NCBI RefSeq assembly: GCF_014898055.3
Contig: NW_023601104.1
Location: 41,232,210 to 41,296,209 of the forward strand
DNA: 64,000 nt
From: Talpa occidentalis
Taxonomy: Eukaryota; Chordata; Mammalia; Eulipotyphla; Talpidae
Direction: 5' to 3'
How positions within the stretch are numbered: position 1 is the stretch's first letter; every line of letters begins with the position of its first letter. The notes under the pieces are model-generated. The model searched no databases, was not told the origin of the DNA, and saw only the letters and a list, made by a program, of their open reading frames with translations. Shown piece by piece: positions 12,241 through 31,149 of the stretch. A program made the translations under genes and the position numbers.

Positions 12241-12418
12241 AAAAAAACAAAAGTTCATGATATAAGCCAGCCAGGAAATCATTAAGAAAATAATAACTTG
12301 ATAGGCGTGTACTAGGATATCTCAAATTCTCAAATGTACAGATGATCATTTTCAAATGTTAGGATGAAAGGAAAACAGAATTACTAACAGTTGTTAATAT
12401 CATTATTATTATTTTTTT

Positions 12419-12674
12419 AAGATTGATTTATTTATACAAGCACTGGGTACAGTCAGAAGCGTGGGAGGGTGAGAGAATTCACCAGAGCCAGAGCGGGGAG
12501 CAGAGCAGGCAGAAGGACCGGAGTACACTGCTGAGGGGAGCAGCGGGCGGCAGGAGAGGTCTGCGTGCCATGTGGGACCCTTGCCCGGTGGCCGGGGATC
12601 GAACCCGGGATCGAATCGGCGCTGCGGGCAGCTTCGCAACCCAGCGCTCAACCGCCACACCACCGGGGAGGCCC
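12419..12674 (-). mobile_element. tRNA-derived SINE, young short-tail subfamily
   Basis: The near-perfect TSD starting GTTAATA lies at about 12393 and 12675. The body has a small rearrangement at the B box, where the GATCGAA motif is duplicated (12598-12617). Confidence 0.88.
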
Positions 12675-12689
12675 GTTAATAGTATTATT

Positions 12690-13370
12690 TATTGCGCACT
12701 TAGTTGGTGCCAGGCACTCTATTTCATTTAATCAATTCTAGGAGATAAGCACTATAATACTGCCTCTTTTACTGATGAGAAAACCTAGAGTCAAAAAGGG
12801 AAGGTGACTAAAAACACGCAAAAACACTAACTTGAAAGAAAACCTGCACTCCTATATTTATTGCAGCACTATTTACAATAGCCAAGATATGGAAACAACC
12901 CAAATGCCCCCAAATAGACAAGTGGATGAAAATGTTGAAGTACATTTACACAGTGGAATATTACTCGGAGATCAAAAAAAATAAACATGTCATTTGCAGC
13001 AACATGGATGGAGCTCGAAGAGATTATGCTAACCAAAATAACTCAGAAGGAAAATGATAAGTATCAGATGGTCTCACTTATATTGGAATATTGAGAAACC
13101 AAACAAAAGGTCAAGAAAACGCCAAAACTAGCAAGATGACCAAAGATCTGAGGCACCGAGCAAGGGAGGGGATCAAGACATGGGGATGGAAGAACACAGG
13201 GAATATGGTGATGGTTCCTACATGGGTGATTTGGTGGCAGGAAAAGTTTGGAGACTACAACAATGTAGGAAAAAAAAAAAAAGGGAAGGTGACTTACCTC
13301 ATGGTTGTTGAGTGCTTTAAGTGGTGGATTCAGAACTTGAACTCGGGGCTGCTGACCCCAGAATCTGTTC
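12690..13370 (-). mobile_element. MIR element split by an L1 insertion
   Basis: The left half ends at 12809 and the right half resumes at 13278, where the text continues the same MIR (gtgacttacctcatggttgt, then aacttgaactc). Confidence 0.75.
12810..13277 (+). mobile_element. 5'-truncated L1 insertion
   Basis: Carries the L1 ORF2 end and 3' UTR (gcagcactatttacaatagc; caacatggatggagctcg) and a poly(A) of 12 or more. The 17-bp perfect TSD AAAAAGGGAAGGTGACT is at 12793-12809 and 13278-13294. Confidence 0.9.
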
Positions 13371-13542
13371 ACTTGACTTGCTTTAGCTCTCCATTATTCT
13401 CTGCTTTAAATGAAATCTGCTCTGTCTTACTCTGTTATCCTCTTTTGCTCTCTTTTTCTGAGTTCCTGAAAGACAAACTGTCTCCACTCTGATTATCAAT
13501 AGAATGTTCATAATCCCCACCATATGGTATCTCCTGAGATGG

Positions 13543-13808
13543 CTTTTTTTTTTTTTAAAGATTTATTTATTTATACAAACACTGGTTACAGTCAGAAGCG
13601 CGGGAGGGTGAGAGACTTCACCGGAGTCAGAGCAGAGAGCAGAGCAGGCAGACTGATGAAGTACACTGCTGAGAGGAGCAGCGGGCCGCAAGAGAGGTCT
13701 GCGTGCCATGTGGGACCCTCGCCCAGCGGCCGGGGATCGAACCGGCGCTGCAGAGGCTGCGGGCAGCTTCTCAACCCAGCGCTCAAGCGCTGTGCCACAA
13801 GGAAGGCC
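13543..13808 (-). mobile_element. tRNA-derived SINE, young short-tail subfamily
   Basis: TSD CCTGAGATG at about 13532 and 13809. Tail on minus is TTGTATAAATAAATAAATC. Confidence 0.88.
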
Positions 13809-13992
13809 CCTGAGATGTCTTTTTAATTATGAGTCTTTTACTACAAAGGTCAGAGTTGGAAAAATCATTTCTTTTTTTTTTTTATGGGTATAGGGGAATC
13901 TTTGTTAGAAAGTTTGAGTGAAACAATTTTGTTCTATTAGGTAATGAGAACTCGGAGAAAATGTACCTTTTTTCACCTCAAAGTACAATTTT

Positions 13993-14315
13993 GTTTTTTT
14001 TTTTTTTTTACTTTTTTTTTTTTTTTAATAGAGGCATGTTTTTATTTGTTTGTTTGTTTGTTTTGTTTATACATGCACTGGGTACAGTCAGAAGCGCGGG
14101 AGGGCGAGAGAATTCACCAGAGCCAGAGCGGGGAGCAGAGCAGGCAGAAGGACCGAAGTACACTGCTGAGGGGAGCAGCGGGAGGCAGGAGAGGTCTGCG
14201 CGCCATGTGGGACCCTCCTCCGGTGGCCGGGGAGCAGCTGGGGATCGAACCGGCGCCGGAGAGGCTGCGGGCAGCTTCGCAACCCAGCGCTCAACCGCTG
14301 CGCCACCGGGGAGGC
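13993..14315 (-). mobile_element. tRNA-derived SINE, young long subfamily
   Basis: TSD CCTCAAAGTACAATTTT at 13976-13992 and from 14316. The 3' extension ACATGCCTCTATT is present. Confidence 0.93.
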
Positions 14316-14768
14316 CCTCAAAGTACAATTTTGAACTCTAATATTTGAGATTTCAAATGTTAAACTTTACACATGACTTGTTGATTAAAAAAAAAAGGCC
14401 TATTTGTTTCTGAATCAAGCCAATTTCTTTATTTTAAGCTGTTTCTGTTCAGTGAGATCCCAAAGGGGCCTCCCCATAAAGTAAAATCTGACTTTCCATG
14501 GAGTGAGGCCGCGAAGCTCTTCCTGACAGTCATTCATTAACAAACGGGTGAGCATTTCTGAACAGTAGAAGAAAATCCCAGAGCCTGTTGGGAACATGTT
14601 CTAATAAATACTAGAGAGTGAGAAATCTGAGAATTGAGATTTGGAGAGATGAAAGAGGTTCTGGAAAAGTGAAAGAGAATGTAAAGGAAAAGAGAAAGAA
14701 GACAAGCCGGCTGCAGAGAGTAGTGCTGAAGGAAAAGTGAAGAAAAGAGTATATGTCAGAACAAGAGT

Positions 14769-14907
14769 GGGGGGGCCTCCCTGGTGGCCTAGGGGTTAAG
14801 TCTCAGAGGTATCACATCTACGCCTGAGTTTGATCCCTGTCCTCTCATCACCCACATCTCTAGCCTACACCCCAGTTCTTCTACACATAACTAGATAAAA
14901 TAAATCT
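14769..14907 (+). mobile_element. Short tRNA-derived SINE copy with internal deletion
   Basis: It has the head GGGCCTCCCTGGTGGCCTAG, a B-box-like GTTTGATCCC and then the tail region directly; the central body is absent. Confidence 0.75.
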
Positions 14908-15063
14908 GGAAAGGAAGGAAGGAAGGGAAGATTGATTTTAAAAAGTAAAAGTTCTGAATTTGACCCATTATTAAATGCAAAAGAAATTATATAAACAGCC
15001 GGGAAGTCTTTCTTAAAGATCACTAAAAAAACAAATATCAAAATGTAATCAAAATTCAATTCA

Positions 15064-15340
15064 GGGCCTCCCATGGTGGCACAGCCTTTGAGCGCTGGGC
15101 TGTGAAGTTGCCCGCAGCCTCTGCAGCACCCATTGATCCCCGGCCACCGCGAGGGTCCCACATGGCGCTCAGACCTCTCCTGCCGCCCGCTGCTCCCCTC
15201 AGCAGTGTACTTGGTCAGTCTGCCTGTTCACTCCCCGCTCTGGCTCTGGTGAATTCTCTCACCCTCCCACACTTCTGACTGTACCCAGTGCTTGTATAAA
15301 TAAATAAATAAAAAGTTTAAAAATCAACATCTATATCAAA
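15064..15340 (+). mobile_element. tRNA-derived SINE
   Basis: TSD AAAATTCAATTCA at 15051-15063 and 15341-15353. The B box is damaged (CCATTGATCCC). Confidence 0.9.
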
Positions 15341-15605
15341 AAAATTCAATTCAACTTAAAATGTATAAAGAAATAAGTGCCAATGGGAGGAGGAAGAAGA
15401 AGAAGGAGAGAGAGATGCCAGCTTCTACATATATTAATATGTAGAAGAAATGACAGCATATAAAAAAACAATATTTGGCAGCCACCAATACAAAAATTGA
15501 TAGAGGACGTATCATCAATGGGTGCTAAAATCATTGGGTGCAAGATTGTGGGAAAGCAGGATAGTCACATGATCTCAAATAATCACTCTGCTTACTATTA
15601 TTTTT

Positions 15606-15868
15606 TAAAAAGATTTATTTATTCATGCATACGAGAGCTGGGGTACAGGCCAGAGGTGTGGGGGTTAGAGGATTCACCAGAGACAGAGTGGAGAACAGAA
15701 CAGGCAGACTGACTGAAATACACTGCTGAGGGGAGCAGCGGGTGAGACAGGAGAGGCCTGCTGCACCATGTGGGAATCTCTCTGGCCAGCCGGGATCGAA
15801 TCCACGCTGCAGAGGATGCAGATAGCTTCACAGCACTGTGCTCAACCGCCCGTGGCACCATTGAGGCC
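15606..15868 (-). mobile_element. tRNA-derived SINE, older subfamily
   Basis: Reverse element from the AAAGATTTATTTATTC tail to GGCACCATTGAGGCCC. Confidence 0.85.
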
Positions 15869-15902
15869 CAAATCTTTTTCTTTTAAAAGAAGGATATTTA
15901 AA

Positions 15903-15906
15903 TATT

Positions 15907-15953
<47 letters not shown>

Positions 15954-16188
15954 TTCAAGAACTGGGGTATAAGTGAGAGTTGTGGGAGGATGAGAGGATT
16001 CACCAGAGACAGAGTGGGGAGCAGAACAGGTGGATCCACAGATACACTGCTGAGGGGAGCAGCAGGTGAGACAGGAGAGGTCTGCTATGCCATGTGGGTT
16101 CAGTCTTTAGCCTAGGATCTAAACCAGGCCACGGAGGTGGGTCGTTGAGGTGATAATGCTGAGACAACCCCTAGACCACCAGCGAGGC
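15903..16188 (-). mobile_element. tRNA-derived SINE, older subfamily, with expanded (ATTT)n tail
   Basis: The tail has grown into a microsatellite of about 12 ATTT units (15906-15954). The head GGCCTCGCTGGTGG is at 16175-16188. Confidence 0.85.
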
Positions 16189-16686
16189 CCAATTCTTGGA
16201 TTTATTTTAGGACCCTATTTTAATGCTTCAGAAAATTCCAAAATGCATGTGTATAAATACCACCTAGGATGTCAAAGACTCTTTTAAACAGGTAGAAGGA
16301 AAGCAAATGGCAACAAATCAAACCCCAAGAACAGTAGCTTATCTGTTTTTTGGGTGTAGGGCTTTGAGAAATACCACTTCCTTTCTTTCACCACCAACAA
16401 TTAGTCCTTCCCTTGTAAGAGCAACTCACTCATGCTTCTGATATCCAGGGATGAGGTACTGGCTAAGCCTCTGTTCGAGGAGCAAAGAAACAACAAAACA
16501 AAATTCATTAAGAGAGATGCCTTACAGAGCTTCCCCTGGAGCTCAGTTCTTTAGGAACTGACCATAATATGTGTGTCTAATCCCACCACCTGAAGAGAAA
16601 GATAGCAAGACTGCAGAATTTGGGCAAGGTAGAAACAGGCAGACTGCTCCTCAAAACCTCTTTTTATGATACCTAATTGTTTTTTT

Positions 16687-16951
16687 CTTTATATATAAGA
16701 TTTATTTATTTATTTATACAAGCACTGGGTACAGTCAGAAGCGCGGGGCCGGGGATCTCTCACCAGAGCCAGAGCGGGGAACAGAACAGGCAAACTGACG
16801 AAGTACAGTGCTGAGGGGAGCAGCGGGCGGCAGGAGAGGTCTGCGCGCCATGTGGGACCCTCGCCGGAGGCCGGGGATCAAACCGGCGCTGCAGATGCCG
16901 AGGGCAGTTTCGCAGCCCAGCGCTCAACCGCTGCACCACGAGGGGAGGCCC
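16687..16951 (-). mobile_element. tRNA-derived SINE, young short-tail subfamily
   Basis: TSD ACCTAATTGTTTTT at 16671-16684 and 16953-16966. Confidence 0.9.
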
Positions 16952-17300
16952 ACCTAATTGTTTTTATTTACAAGCAGGAAGTGGCATAAATGTCTAAAAG
17001 TAATTTTAATTTGTCTTAATTGAAACATTATTATATACTAATTGTTATAAGAACTAGAATATATAAGTTATTGTATAACAAACATATATAAATATATGAT
17101 TAATAGAATAAATAGTACTATGCTTAGTGTTAAATAAGTCAGACAAATATATTATCATTTCACTCTTATATGATACATAAACAAAACCAAAAAATAAGCT
17201 AAATTAAAAAAAAATAAACACTTAGACTCTAAGACCAAATGAGTGATTATTAGGAGGGAAGGTTGGAGAGGTGGTTAAACCAGGAAAAATGGGTCAGTTG

Positions 17301-17565
17301 GGACCTCCCCAGTGGTGCAGTGGTTCAAGTCTCAGTGCTACCAAGCTATCGCCAGCCACTGTGGCATGAGTATGATCCAGGCCAGGGAAGTGACCCGCAT
17401 GGGGCAGCAGACCTCTCCTGTCTCACCCGCTGCTCCCCTCAGCAGTGTATTTCAGTCAATCTGCCTGTTCTGCTCCCCACTCTGCCTCTGGTGAATCCTC
17501 TCATGCCCCACATCTCTGGCTTACACCTCAATTCTTGCATGCATAAACAAAAAAATGATTAAAAA
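17301..17565 (+). mobile_element. tRNA-derived SINE, older subfamily
   Basis: Head GGGACCTCCCCAGTGGTGCAG, tail GCATGCATAAACAAAAAAAT. Confidence 0.85.
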
Positions 17566-20500
17566 AATACTAACCTTAACTTAAAAAAAAAAAAAAGAAA
17601 AGCGGGTCAATTGTAGGATGAAGGACGGAATTGGACTTGCAGTGGTTAACAATGTACAGATATTGCAGTGATATAAGTTTCATAGTGTGTTTAAGAGCAG
17701 CAAAGAGTGTCTTGAAACTCAGCAATAATGGGGAGTCACAGTGCTGAGCAGGATGAGTAGGGCTCTCTCCTTTGTGACTATGGCAGTGTTGCAATGAGAA
17801 GGGGATGCTGCCCCCGCCCAGAACCTCATCCTCTATTGACTGCAGGCTGACTCCCCTTTAGGCACGTTCCTCCTCTGTGGGAGATACTGGGAATGTGGAA
17901 TTATGCTTCATCCGTTGTTCTGTTTTAAAATGCTCTATGGCTTCCTTTTCTAAAAATGAAGCTGTGAGCGCAGAATCAACACTCAAGAGACACGGGTGAT
18001 AAGGAACCCTCCCACATCACACTGGCGCTCCGTGGCCTCCCTGTAATCAGACTATATCACACATCTCCACTTGAGTTGAGCTGCTGTGAAAGACACTGGC
18101 ATGTTGTGTGAAACTTGGTGTGCACAGGGAGGCTTAGAATGTATGTCCCCAGGATAAAGGAACTGGGGTGAGGTCAGGAAAAGAGCTGCAGTAGTGGTAA
18201 AAATATTCCCTTGACTTTGGTCCCTCGTGGTCCACACACATTCCTACTTGTACCTATTTATTTCCTTCCTACCTGAAGCACCTGCTATTCTTCAGTCTTC
18301 TGGGAGTTTGTGCACAGTTGCCTCCTCCCCCCTCCCTCACCCACACACCAATTTGAACAGTGTTGGCCCTGCCTGTGGGCAGGAATAGAAAAAAGGGGAT
18401 GAGCTAGGTAGGTGTGAGGTGTGTGGTCAGGGGGTATGGAGGTGGGGAGAGAGGGCTGTTCTGAAATTACACATAAAAAATTTAAAGGAACTGGATTTGG
18501 GATCCTCCATCGCCCTGCTCCCCGTGTGAGAGAGGTTTCCACTTTTGTCTTTGGCCTGGCTGGGCTGAGGAGATGATTTTGAGAGCTCAAACCTTTCTAA
18601 CTTTGCACATGCACTGTAGGCATGGAGAGAATCTTGCAGAATGGAAGTGACTGTGACAGTACAGGGGCAACACCCAGAGGCACGTGTTCATTATGTATGA
18701 GTGGCGAAATTATCTGTCTCCAGGGGGACATGTTTCATTGTACATTAGCTTCTAGCCGCTTCCTTCCTCCCTGTTTCTCTGCCCACTCTCTCTATCACTG
18801 TCCTTCTCAGTCTCCCTTGTCACTGTCTTTTCCCCCCGGCCCCCAGCCCAGCTCTGCTCATCTCTTATCTCCATCCATCTTCCCAGCCACGGCCATGTCT
18901 TCCTCTCCACTTGCGCAGTCTCTTTTGCTCTCCAGGAGTTGTGTTTGTTTCTCTCACTTGTCTCCCCTTCTTTCTAGTTCACTTTCATTCCATCCGTGTC
19001 TCCCTCTGTCACGCCAGTCTTTTGGGTACCCTGCAGCTAGTGATAACCTTTTCTTGTTATATTCAAGTCCATAGGCAGCACTTGGTTTATTGATTGATTG
19101 GTTTTTATTTAAATTCTGCAGTGGAAAGTAAAGGGAATTTTTATAAGGTGAGAGGAGAGAGAAAATGTAAGCTCGTGCAAAGGGAAAAGAGAGAGGGGCA
19201 GCCCAACAGAATGGGGGCGGGGTGACGAGGGGGAAGAATCAGAAGAGGTTGCACCCACGGTGGTCTTATTTCCTTTCAAACAAAGTAAGTCAGAGATTCA
19301 TGGCTGATGCCAGCTAAATCTGGATCATAAAGGGTTAAGTACCCAGTCTGCCTGGCACCTAACTCAGGCAAAAGCTTCAGGGAGAAATGAGTTGGGTTAA
19401 ATAAACCCAAGAAGCTGACGTGGGTAGAATTTCTTCTGCCTGACCCACTAACTGCTGTGAACGGGACATTTTAGAAATGGTGTTTATTGAAATGCTTCAG
19501 TGGGGCATAGCCCCTGGAAGCAAGAACTTGGCTGTGAGGCCAGGCCTGGAGAGCACCACAGGACCTTGGACAGTCAGCTGATAGGGAAAGGAGGGGGCAC
19601 TGGGTCAGGCAGGAGGGGGCAGCAGCTGCTGAGCAGGGCACTTCTGATTGCTGCGTTGGCTCTCTCCTCTTGCCCACTATAATTAATCCTTTCTCAATAT
19701 GATTCTGGCTTCCTGAAGGGAAAACAGAATTTTGAAAACAAACAAGAAACAAAAAACAGCAGAGATCCTTGGTTGCAATATGCATATATTTTAAGTCATA
19801 AAGCACTTAATCATGCCTTGAGGTCACAGCTGCTGGTCACTTTCAGAAGGTATCTAATCTGCTCTAGCCCTGGCAGGAGGGACTCTTCCAGCAAAACAAA
19901 AACGGCAGGGGAAAAAAAAAAAAACCAAAACTAACTCTACTACCAAATTAGATATGTTTCTGTAAATTCTCCATTGACCCAATCACCCTCCTTCCTTCTG
20001 AGCCAAGGGAAATGCAGCCTCAGAATTTCCCTCCGCTGTCTTTTATCTTACTCCCTTTTCATCCCACCTCTGGCTTCTCTTCCTTAACAGACCATATAGA
20101 ATACGTGGACCAGAATAAATCAGTTGTTTTATTTCCCTTCAAAGGTTATAACCTTCTACTCCCCAAATGGCTCTGACAGTTTTCTCATTTGCTGGCTGAG
20201 GAGGATATCAAGAGACATCAACCTTCTGGTTTTGCCTAAAGAGGGAACACTCAGTAACTATTATGCTCCAGTCCCTGATTGCTCTAGCAGTGCCCTTCTT
20301 CCCCACAACGTCCTTCTTCAGCTTTCACCTTCCCTCACGAACACTCTACTGGCCGCAAGTGCACTCCGTGCCGAGCCGTTGCGGCGATGCTGTAAGGCAC
20401 GTGGGTGCTCAAGCCAAAGCAGTCCCTGCTAGCAAGAGAAAGCAGGGGCCTCTAGGAGTGTTTGCTCCCTATTTAATCACATCAGTCCCATCACCTATCC

Positions 20501-21358
20501 TGAAGAGTCAGCTTTTGGTGTTACTGAGCTATCTGTGGAAAGAGGAGAAATTGTCAGACATCACTTAAAGAGCCCTGTCCCTTGGACGCCTGGGAACTGC
20601 CGAGAAATTAATCTTCCAGCTATTTAAGGCAATTTCTTTTCCATCATCCTTTGTCAAGAAGACTGCACTGGGAAATGAATCTGATGGGAGTCCCTGAACT
20701 GGTACACTCCACTCCACAGCATCTCTCAATGCTATGCGGCATCCATCATCCCACACGAGCGAGACATACAACCTCACTGCAAAGCCAACTCCCGACCAGT
20801 CCCCAGCAGCGAGAAACAACTGCACGAGGCGATGGCGCTGGGCCTAGACAACGCAGCTTCCCTACCTCTGCTCGACTCTTCGCAGAAAACCTACCACAAA
20901 TTGATCTTCCGTCAAGCGAGTCTTTTATCCAAGAACCAGGAAGGCAAAGAAAGTGGGACATGCTACAGAGAACCTGGGACCATAGGGTATGCATTTTCTC
21001 ACCTGAACACAAAGACTTGGCCAATGCAGAAAAGGTGTTTCTGTTAAACAGCCTGAGTACTGCCGAGCCAGGCATGAGACAGGAACAGGGCAAGGGTAGC
21101 ATTGCTTCAAGACCATCTCTTCCCTCCGGATTTTTTCTTTCACAAATGAAGAGGTCAGGGAGTCTTCTGCTCTCTGGGGTCATGTAAAGGAATTCCAGTC
21201 TTCACCTTTCTTTCTACCCTCAAGGTTGTTTCCCAGGGGCATTGTTTTCAAACTGTGTTCCTTGAGGGTCCGAGAAGTGCTGGCGAGTATGTGTGTGGGG
21301 CAGGGGAGAAGTGCTATGGGAAGTGGCTGGAATGGGAAGCTCAATGGTTGAGGCTCTG
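17566..21358. other. Non-genic stretch with little recognisable repeat
   Basis: Mostly single-copy-looking DNA between SINE clusters. No homology to a known gene is visible. A pair of overlapping open frames on opposite strands lies at 20651-21187; I recognise no domain in them. Confidence 0.45.
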
Positions 21359-21371
21359 GACCCCTCAACTT

Positions 21372-21516
21372 TTATTATTTTCTGTATACAAGAACTGGGG
21401 TGTAGGCCAAAGGTGCGGGGAGTGAGAGGATTCACCAGAGACAGAGCGGGGAGCGAAACAAACAGATCCACTGAAATGCATTGCTGAGGGGTGCAGCGGG
21501 CAAGACAGGATAGCAG
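21372..21516 (-). mobile_element. 5'-truncated SINE without tRNA head
   Basis: Only the tail-side body is present (CCAGTTCTTGTATACAG to the CTGTCTTGC block). The TSD, about GACCCCTCAACTT at 21359-21371 and 21517-21529, shows that it inserted in this short form. Confidence 0.8.
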
Positions 21517-21529
21517 ACCCCTCAACTTT

Positions 21530-23060
21530 AACTTGCTTTCTTTTGGGTATGGGGATTTCTCCTAAGAATTCCTTTTTCTTAAGAGGTTTTAATTTTTGAA
21601 TTGCTCTGCAAATCAGTGTTCCGAGAGAATGACTGTCCTTGTGCCTCTTGTGCAGCTAACATTTGCCGGCGGCTCTGCTGGAGGACTATGTAGCATGGCT
21701 CCTGCCCACTTCAAGTAGATCAAGCTTCAGGCCAGCAGCTCCCTGACTCCAGGGACTCCTGAGGCACTTTCCAGCGAGATGAATCTCCTTAGGCGCGAGA
21801 GTCATTTGTTTTCCAAACTCCCTTCTCCAATCTCACTAATTCCCAATTTCCCTGCTTTTGACAAATGCAATTAACAAGCCTTGATCAGTTTCTGGCCCGA
21901 CACTGTCATCAATCAATACTGCAGGAGGCTGAGGGGGGAAGGGAAGGTACATAAAGGGAAGGTAGCTGCAGTAGAGGACGAAGAAGACTCACCCCTATTT
22001 CTATGAACCACTCCTCCCAACCCCTCAGCCTCAACACATGACACTGGGTGGTCACCCTCACTACCAATGTCATTCCTCTTGCTAACTTAACACAAAGCAG
22101 CATTTTCAATGCCCTCCTAGCCCATTTTTTTTTTTTAAGGTTTCTTCCATCCACTTCCTCTCTGTACCCCATCTTCTCTTTAACAGAAGGCCTTGCCATC
22201 TGCTGCCGCCTTAGCTTGGGAACCAACCTCCTCAGTGCTCGGTGTGATAAATCAGCCATCTCTCTGCTCTCAGCATGGCCTCTTCCCCACCCACACATCC
22301 CAGTGGCAATTTTGTGCTGCTTCCTGCCCAGGCTATAAACCCCCATCATATCCTTTTGTCCCCCAAACATACACACACTACAGGGCCAAAAGGATGAGGA
22401 TCACCAAGATCACGGTCCCTGCTGCTTTCACACGCACCTATTTTTGTCCTCCCCCTTTCCAAGGCCCAAGACTTCCCTTCCCAATGGGTTTAAGATTCAA
22501 GATTTACCCTCTTCACCTTACTGTTCTGCATGGAGCATCAGCCTCCCCCACCCACACCACAGGGTGAGCGCTTTTCCCTCCACAGCTCTGTGGTACAGCC
22601 CTGCGCATCTTTCCACCTCATCAACTTTTCATCTTTTTGCAAACAGAATTGGGAAATCTTTCCCTCCTCCCTGCCTCTGTCTCCTTCTCCTTTGTTATTA
22701 GCTTCAAGAGTGGGGACATTAATGTATTCACTAGACAATGTCTTCACACCACTGTTTCCTGTAATTACAGTCACTTCCCTCCCACTGTCCTGGCTTATTT
22801 GACTTTGTGAAGTGCTTGGAGGAGGGACACTGTGGACAAAAGACACAACACAGGCTGAGATGGAGTAGTGTAATGTTAACATCCAAGAGAGTGAAACAAA
22901 TGATCACCCCTGCAGCAGCTTATTAACTAGTAACAGAGGTTAATGCACCACAGCTTAAAAATAAAAATCAATATAAGTAAGGATCCCTCCATTATGGGAT
23001 GGGGTACTGTTATCAATAACAGTCACCCCAAGAAATCCAAGTAGCCACATCCCCCCTCCT
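21530..23060. other. Non-genic stretch including PSMB5 3' flank
   Basis: The PSMB5 3' UTR should occupy the right end, below 23061. No canonical AATAAA is seen on the minus strand. No other gene or clear repeat is visible. Confidence 0.5.
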
Positions 23061-29223
<6,163 letters not shown>

Positions 29224-29659
29224 GTCTAGTAAGGGCAAAGGAACTGCCTGCTGCGGGAACGCCTAGCGAAGAGGCCCGGGCAACGCCTCGCCGTCACAGC
29301 TTCACTTCCTATTAAATCTAGCCTGGAATCCATTTTAACTCCTGGCAACCACGCTGCCACCCCCCCCCCCCCCAGTACTCACAAGAGCCAGAAGCAAGGG
29401 GCGTTTTTCACCGACAGGGGAAAGCAGTAAATGGCTTCACTGCCTTTAAATTCTAAAAGGATGTGGCCATCATCTTGGGCTGGGTCATGCAAGTAGTGGT
29501 GAGTTAGATTAACCTCAAATTCACAGGAAACGATCGGAAACGTCCATGTTGAGTGAGGGAAGTGGGGCCGGCCATCTTTGAGAAGGGCGTGACTGGTTGA
29601 AAATCGGTTCTGAATTCCTAGCGGCGAGTCGCCCTGCCCCGCCCGGCGTCCGAGGCGTA

Positions 29660-30589
29660 GTTTACATCGCTAATACTTCAGCGCGCTGTTTACGCAACTG
29701 AAGTTGCCATTTCGTTTAAGGGCCCTCGCTAATAATTTCTGAGTAACGTAACATCTGAGGCCGTTTTCTTGTGAAATTAGTTAAGCCGCAGCAGCTTGTA
29801 GTAAAAAGCACAACGAAATAAAAGTATGCTTCCTGTTTGATAGTGTTAGTCACCACACAACCCACGTTCTCTTAGCCAATTCTTAAGATTCGATATTCTT
29901 TTTACTCCCACCTTCTAGTGGAAATTCTAATAAGCAATGTATTGCCCAAAAGGCAGATAGAAGAATAATGAAGGAAAAGCAAAGGACCCAGTTAATTCAA
30001 AAACTAGGTTTCTCAATTCAGCTCCTCAATAGCTGAGTCAATAGTAATTTACCATCTCAGAGCCTGGAGGAGAGTTGAGGTTCCATAAAGATGTACCAAG
30101 AGATTCTCTAACTTAAGCTTGCTAAGACAAGCTGTTTATTCCGAGATGGGCTATATTTCATTCTCTCCCCTCTCCACCCACTTTCATTTTTCAACCCTTT
30201 GGGAACCATAATAAGCCAGGAAGTGGGCAAATGTATGCACTGTTGCCTCCTGCTTTATGGTTCTATGAAGTCAGTGTCTGGCCTGCCTCGTTGAATTCCA
30301 AGGGGCAACATCCATCAACATCTAAATTCCACTTACCTCTGATGCCCAACTTAGCCCCCCTCTTCCCTAGCAGACTCCACATGTGTTGTATTTTTAATGC
30401 TGAAATTTGGCAACCCTTTCCAAGCCCAACCTCAGAATGCAATGAAATAGAAGATCTTTATCTGTCTCACACATGGATGGTGTAGAAAATGCAGAGTGCC
30501 TGTTTATTGAGCACATATTATTTTGCAGTAACACCTGCAATACAAGTCGTCCTTATGCGTTCTCTCACTTTCTTTCACTCTGCCTCTGG
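29660..30589. other. Intergenic stretch between PSMB5 and PSMB11
   Basis: No gene or confident repeat recognised. Confidence 0.45.
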
Positions 30590-31130
30590 TAGTATTTGCA
30601 CTTCTCTTAAGGCTCTTTTACATTTTACTTGGTTGTAAGTGTACATCTGTCTTCTACTAGATTGTGAGTGTTTAAAGGCAGGTATTTCTCTCTTCATCTC
30701 TGTGTCTACTGCATACTTAACACATGGGTGACGAATACATGAAAGAATGACAACAGTGTTCTTCCAGTCAGAAACTTGAAACTCTGACTCATCTTGACAA
30801 CTCCCCTTCCTTTCTTCCACATCCAGTAAGTTGCTAAGTCCTGTTCATTTTTCCACCACATTTCTCGCATTCTTTTTCATTGCAACTGATACCACCTTGA
30901 CTTCTTATCTCCTTACTCCTGAATTACTGAAATATTCTCCTAGCTGATTTTTCTGAGGCCAAACTACCTCTAGTTCATTCTGCATCACATCAGATTAATT
31001 GCCCTAAAACATCTTCTTGATCTTACCATTTTATGTTGTGTAAAGTTCAGCAACTCAGCATGGCATTCAAAGCCTTCCGTAATTTGTTCCCAATTTACCT
31101 TATACTAGCTCTCTCCCCTAAGGTCCCTGC
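30590..31130 (+). mobile_element. L2-like fragments
   Basis: ctagattgtgagtg, atggcattcaaagcc and similar wording match L2 3' regions in two pieces. Confidence 0.5.
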
Positions 31131-31149
31131 TCATGAAGACCTCAAAAAG

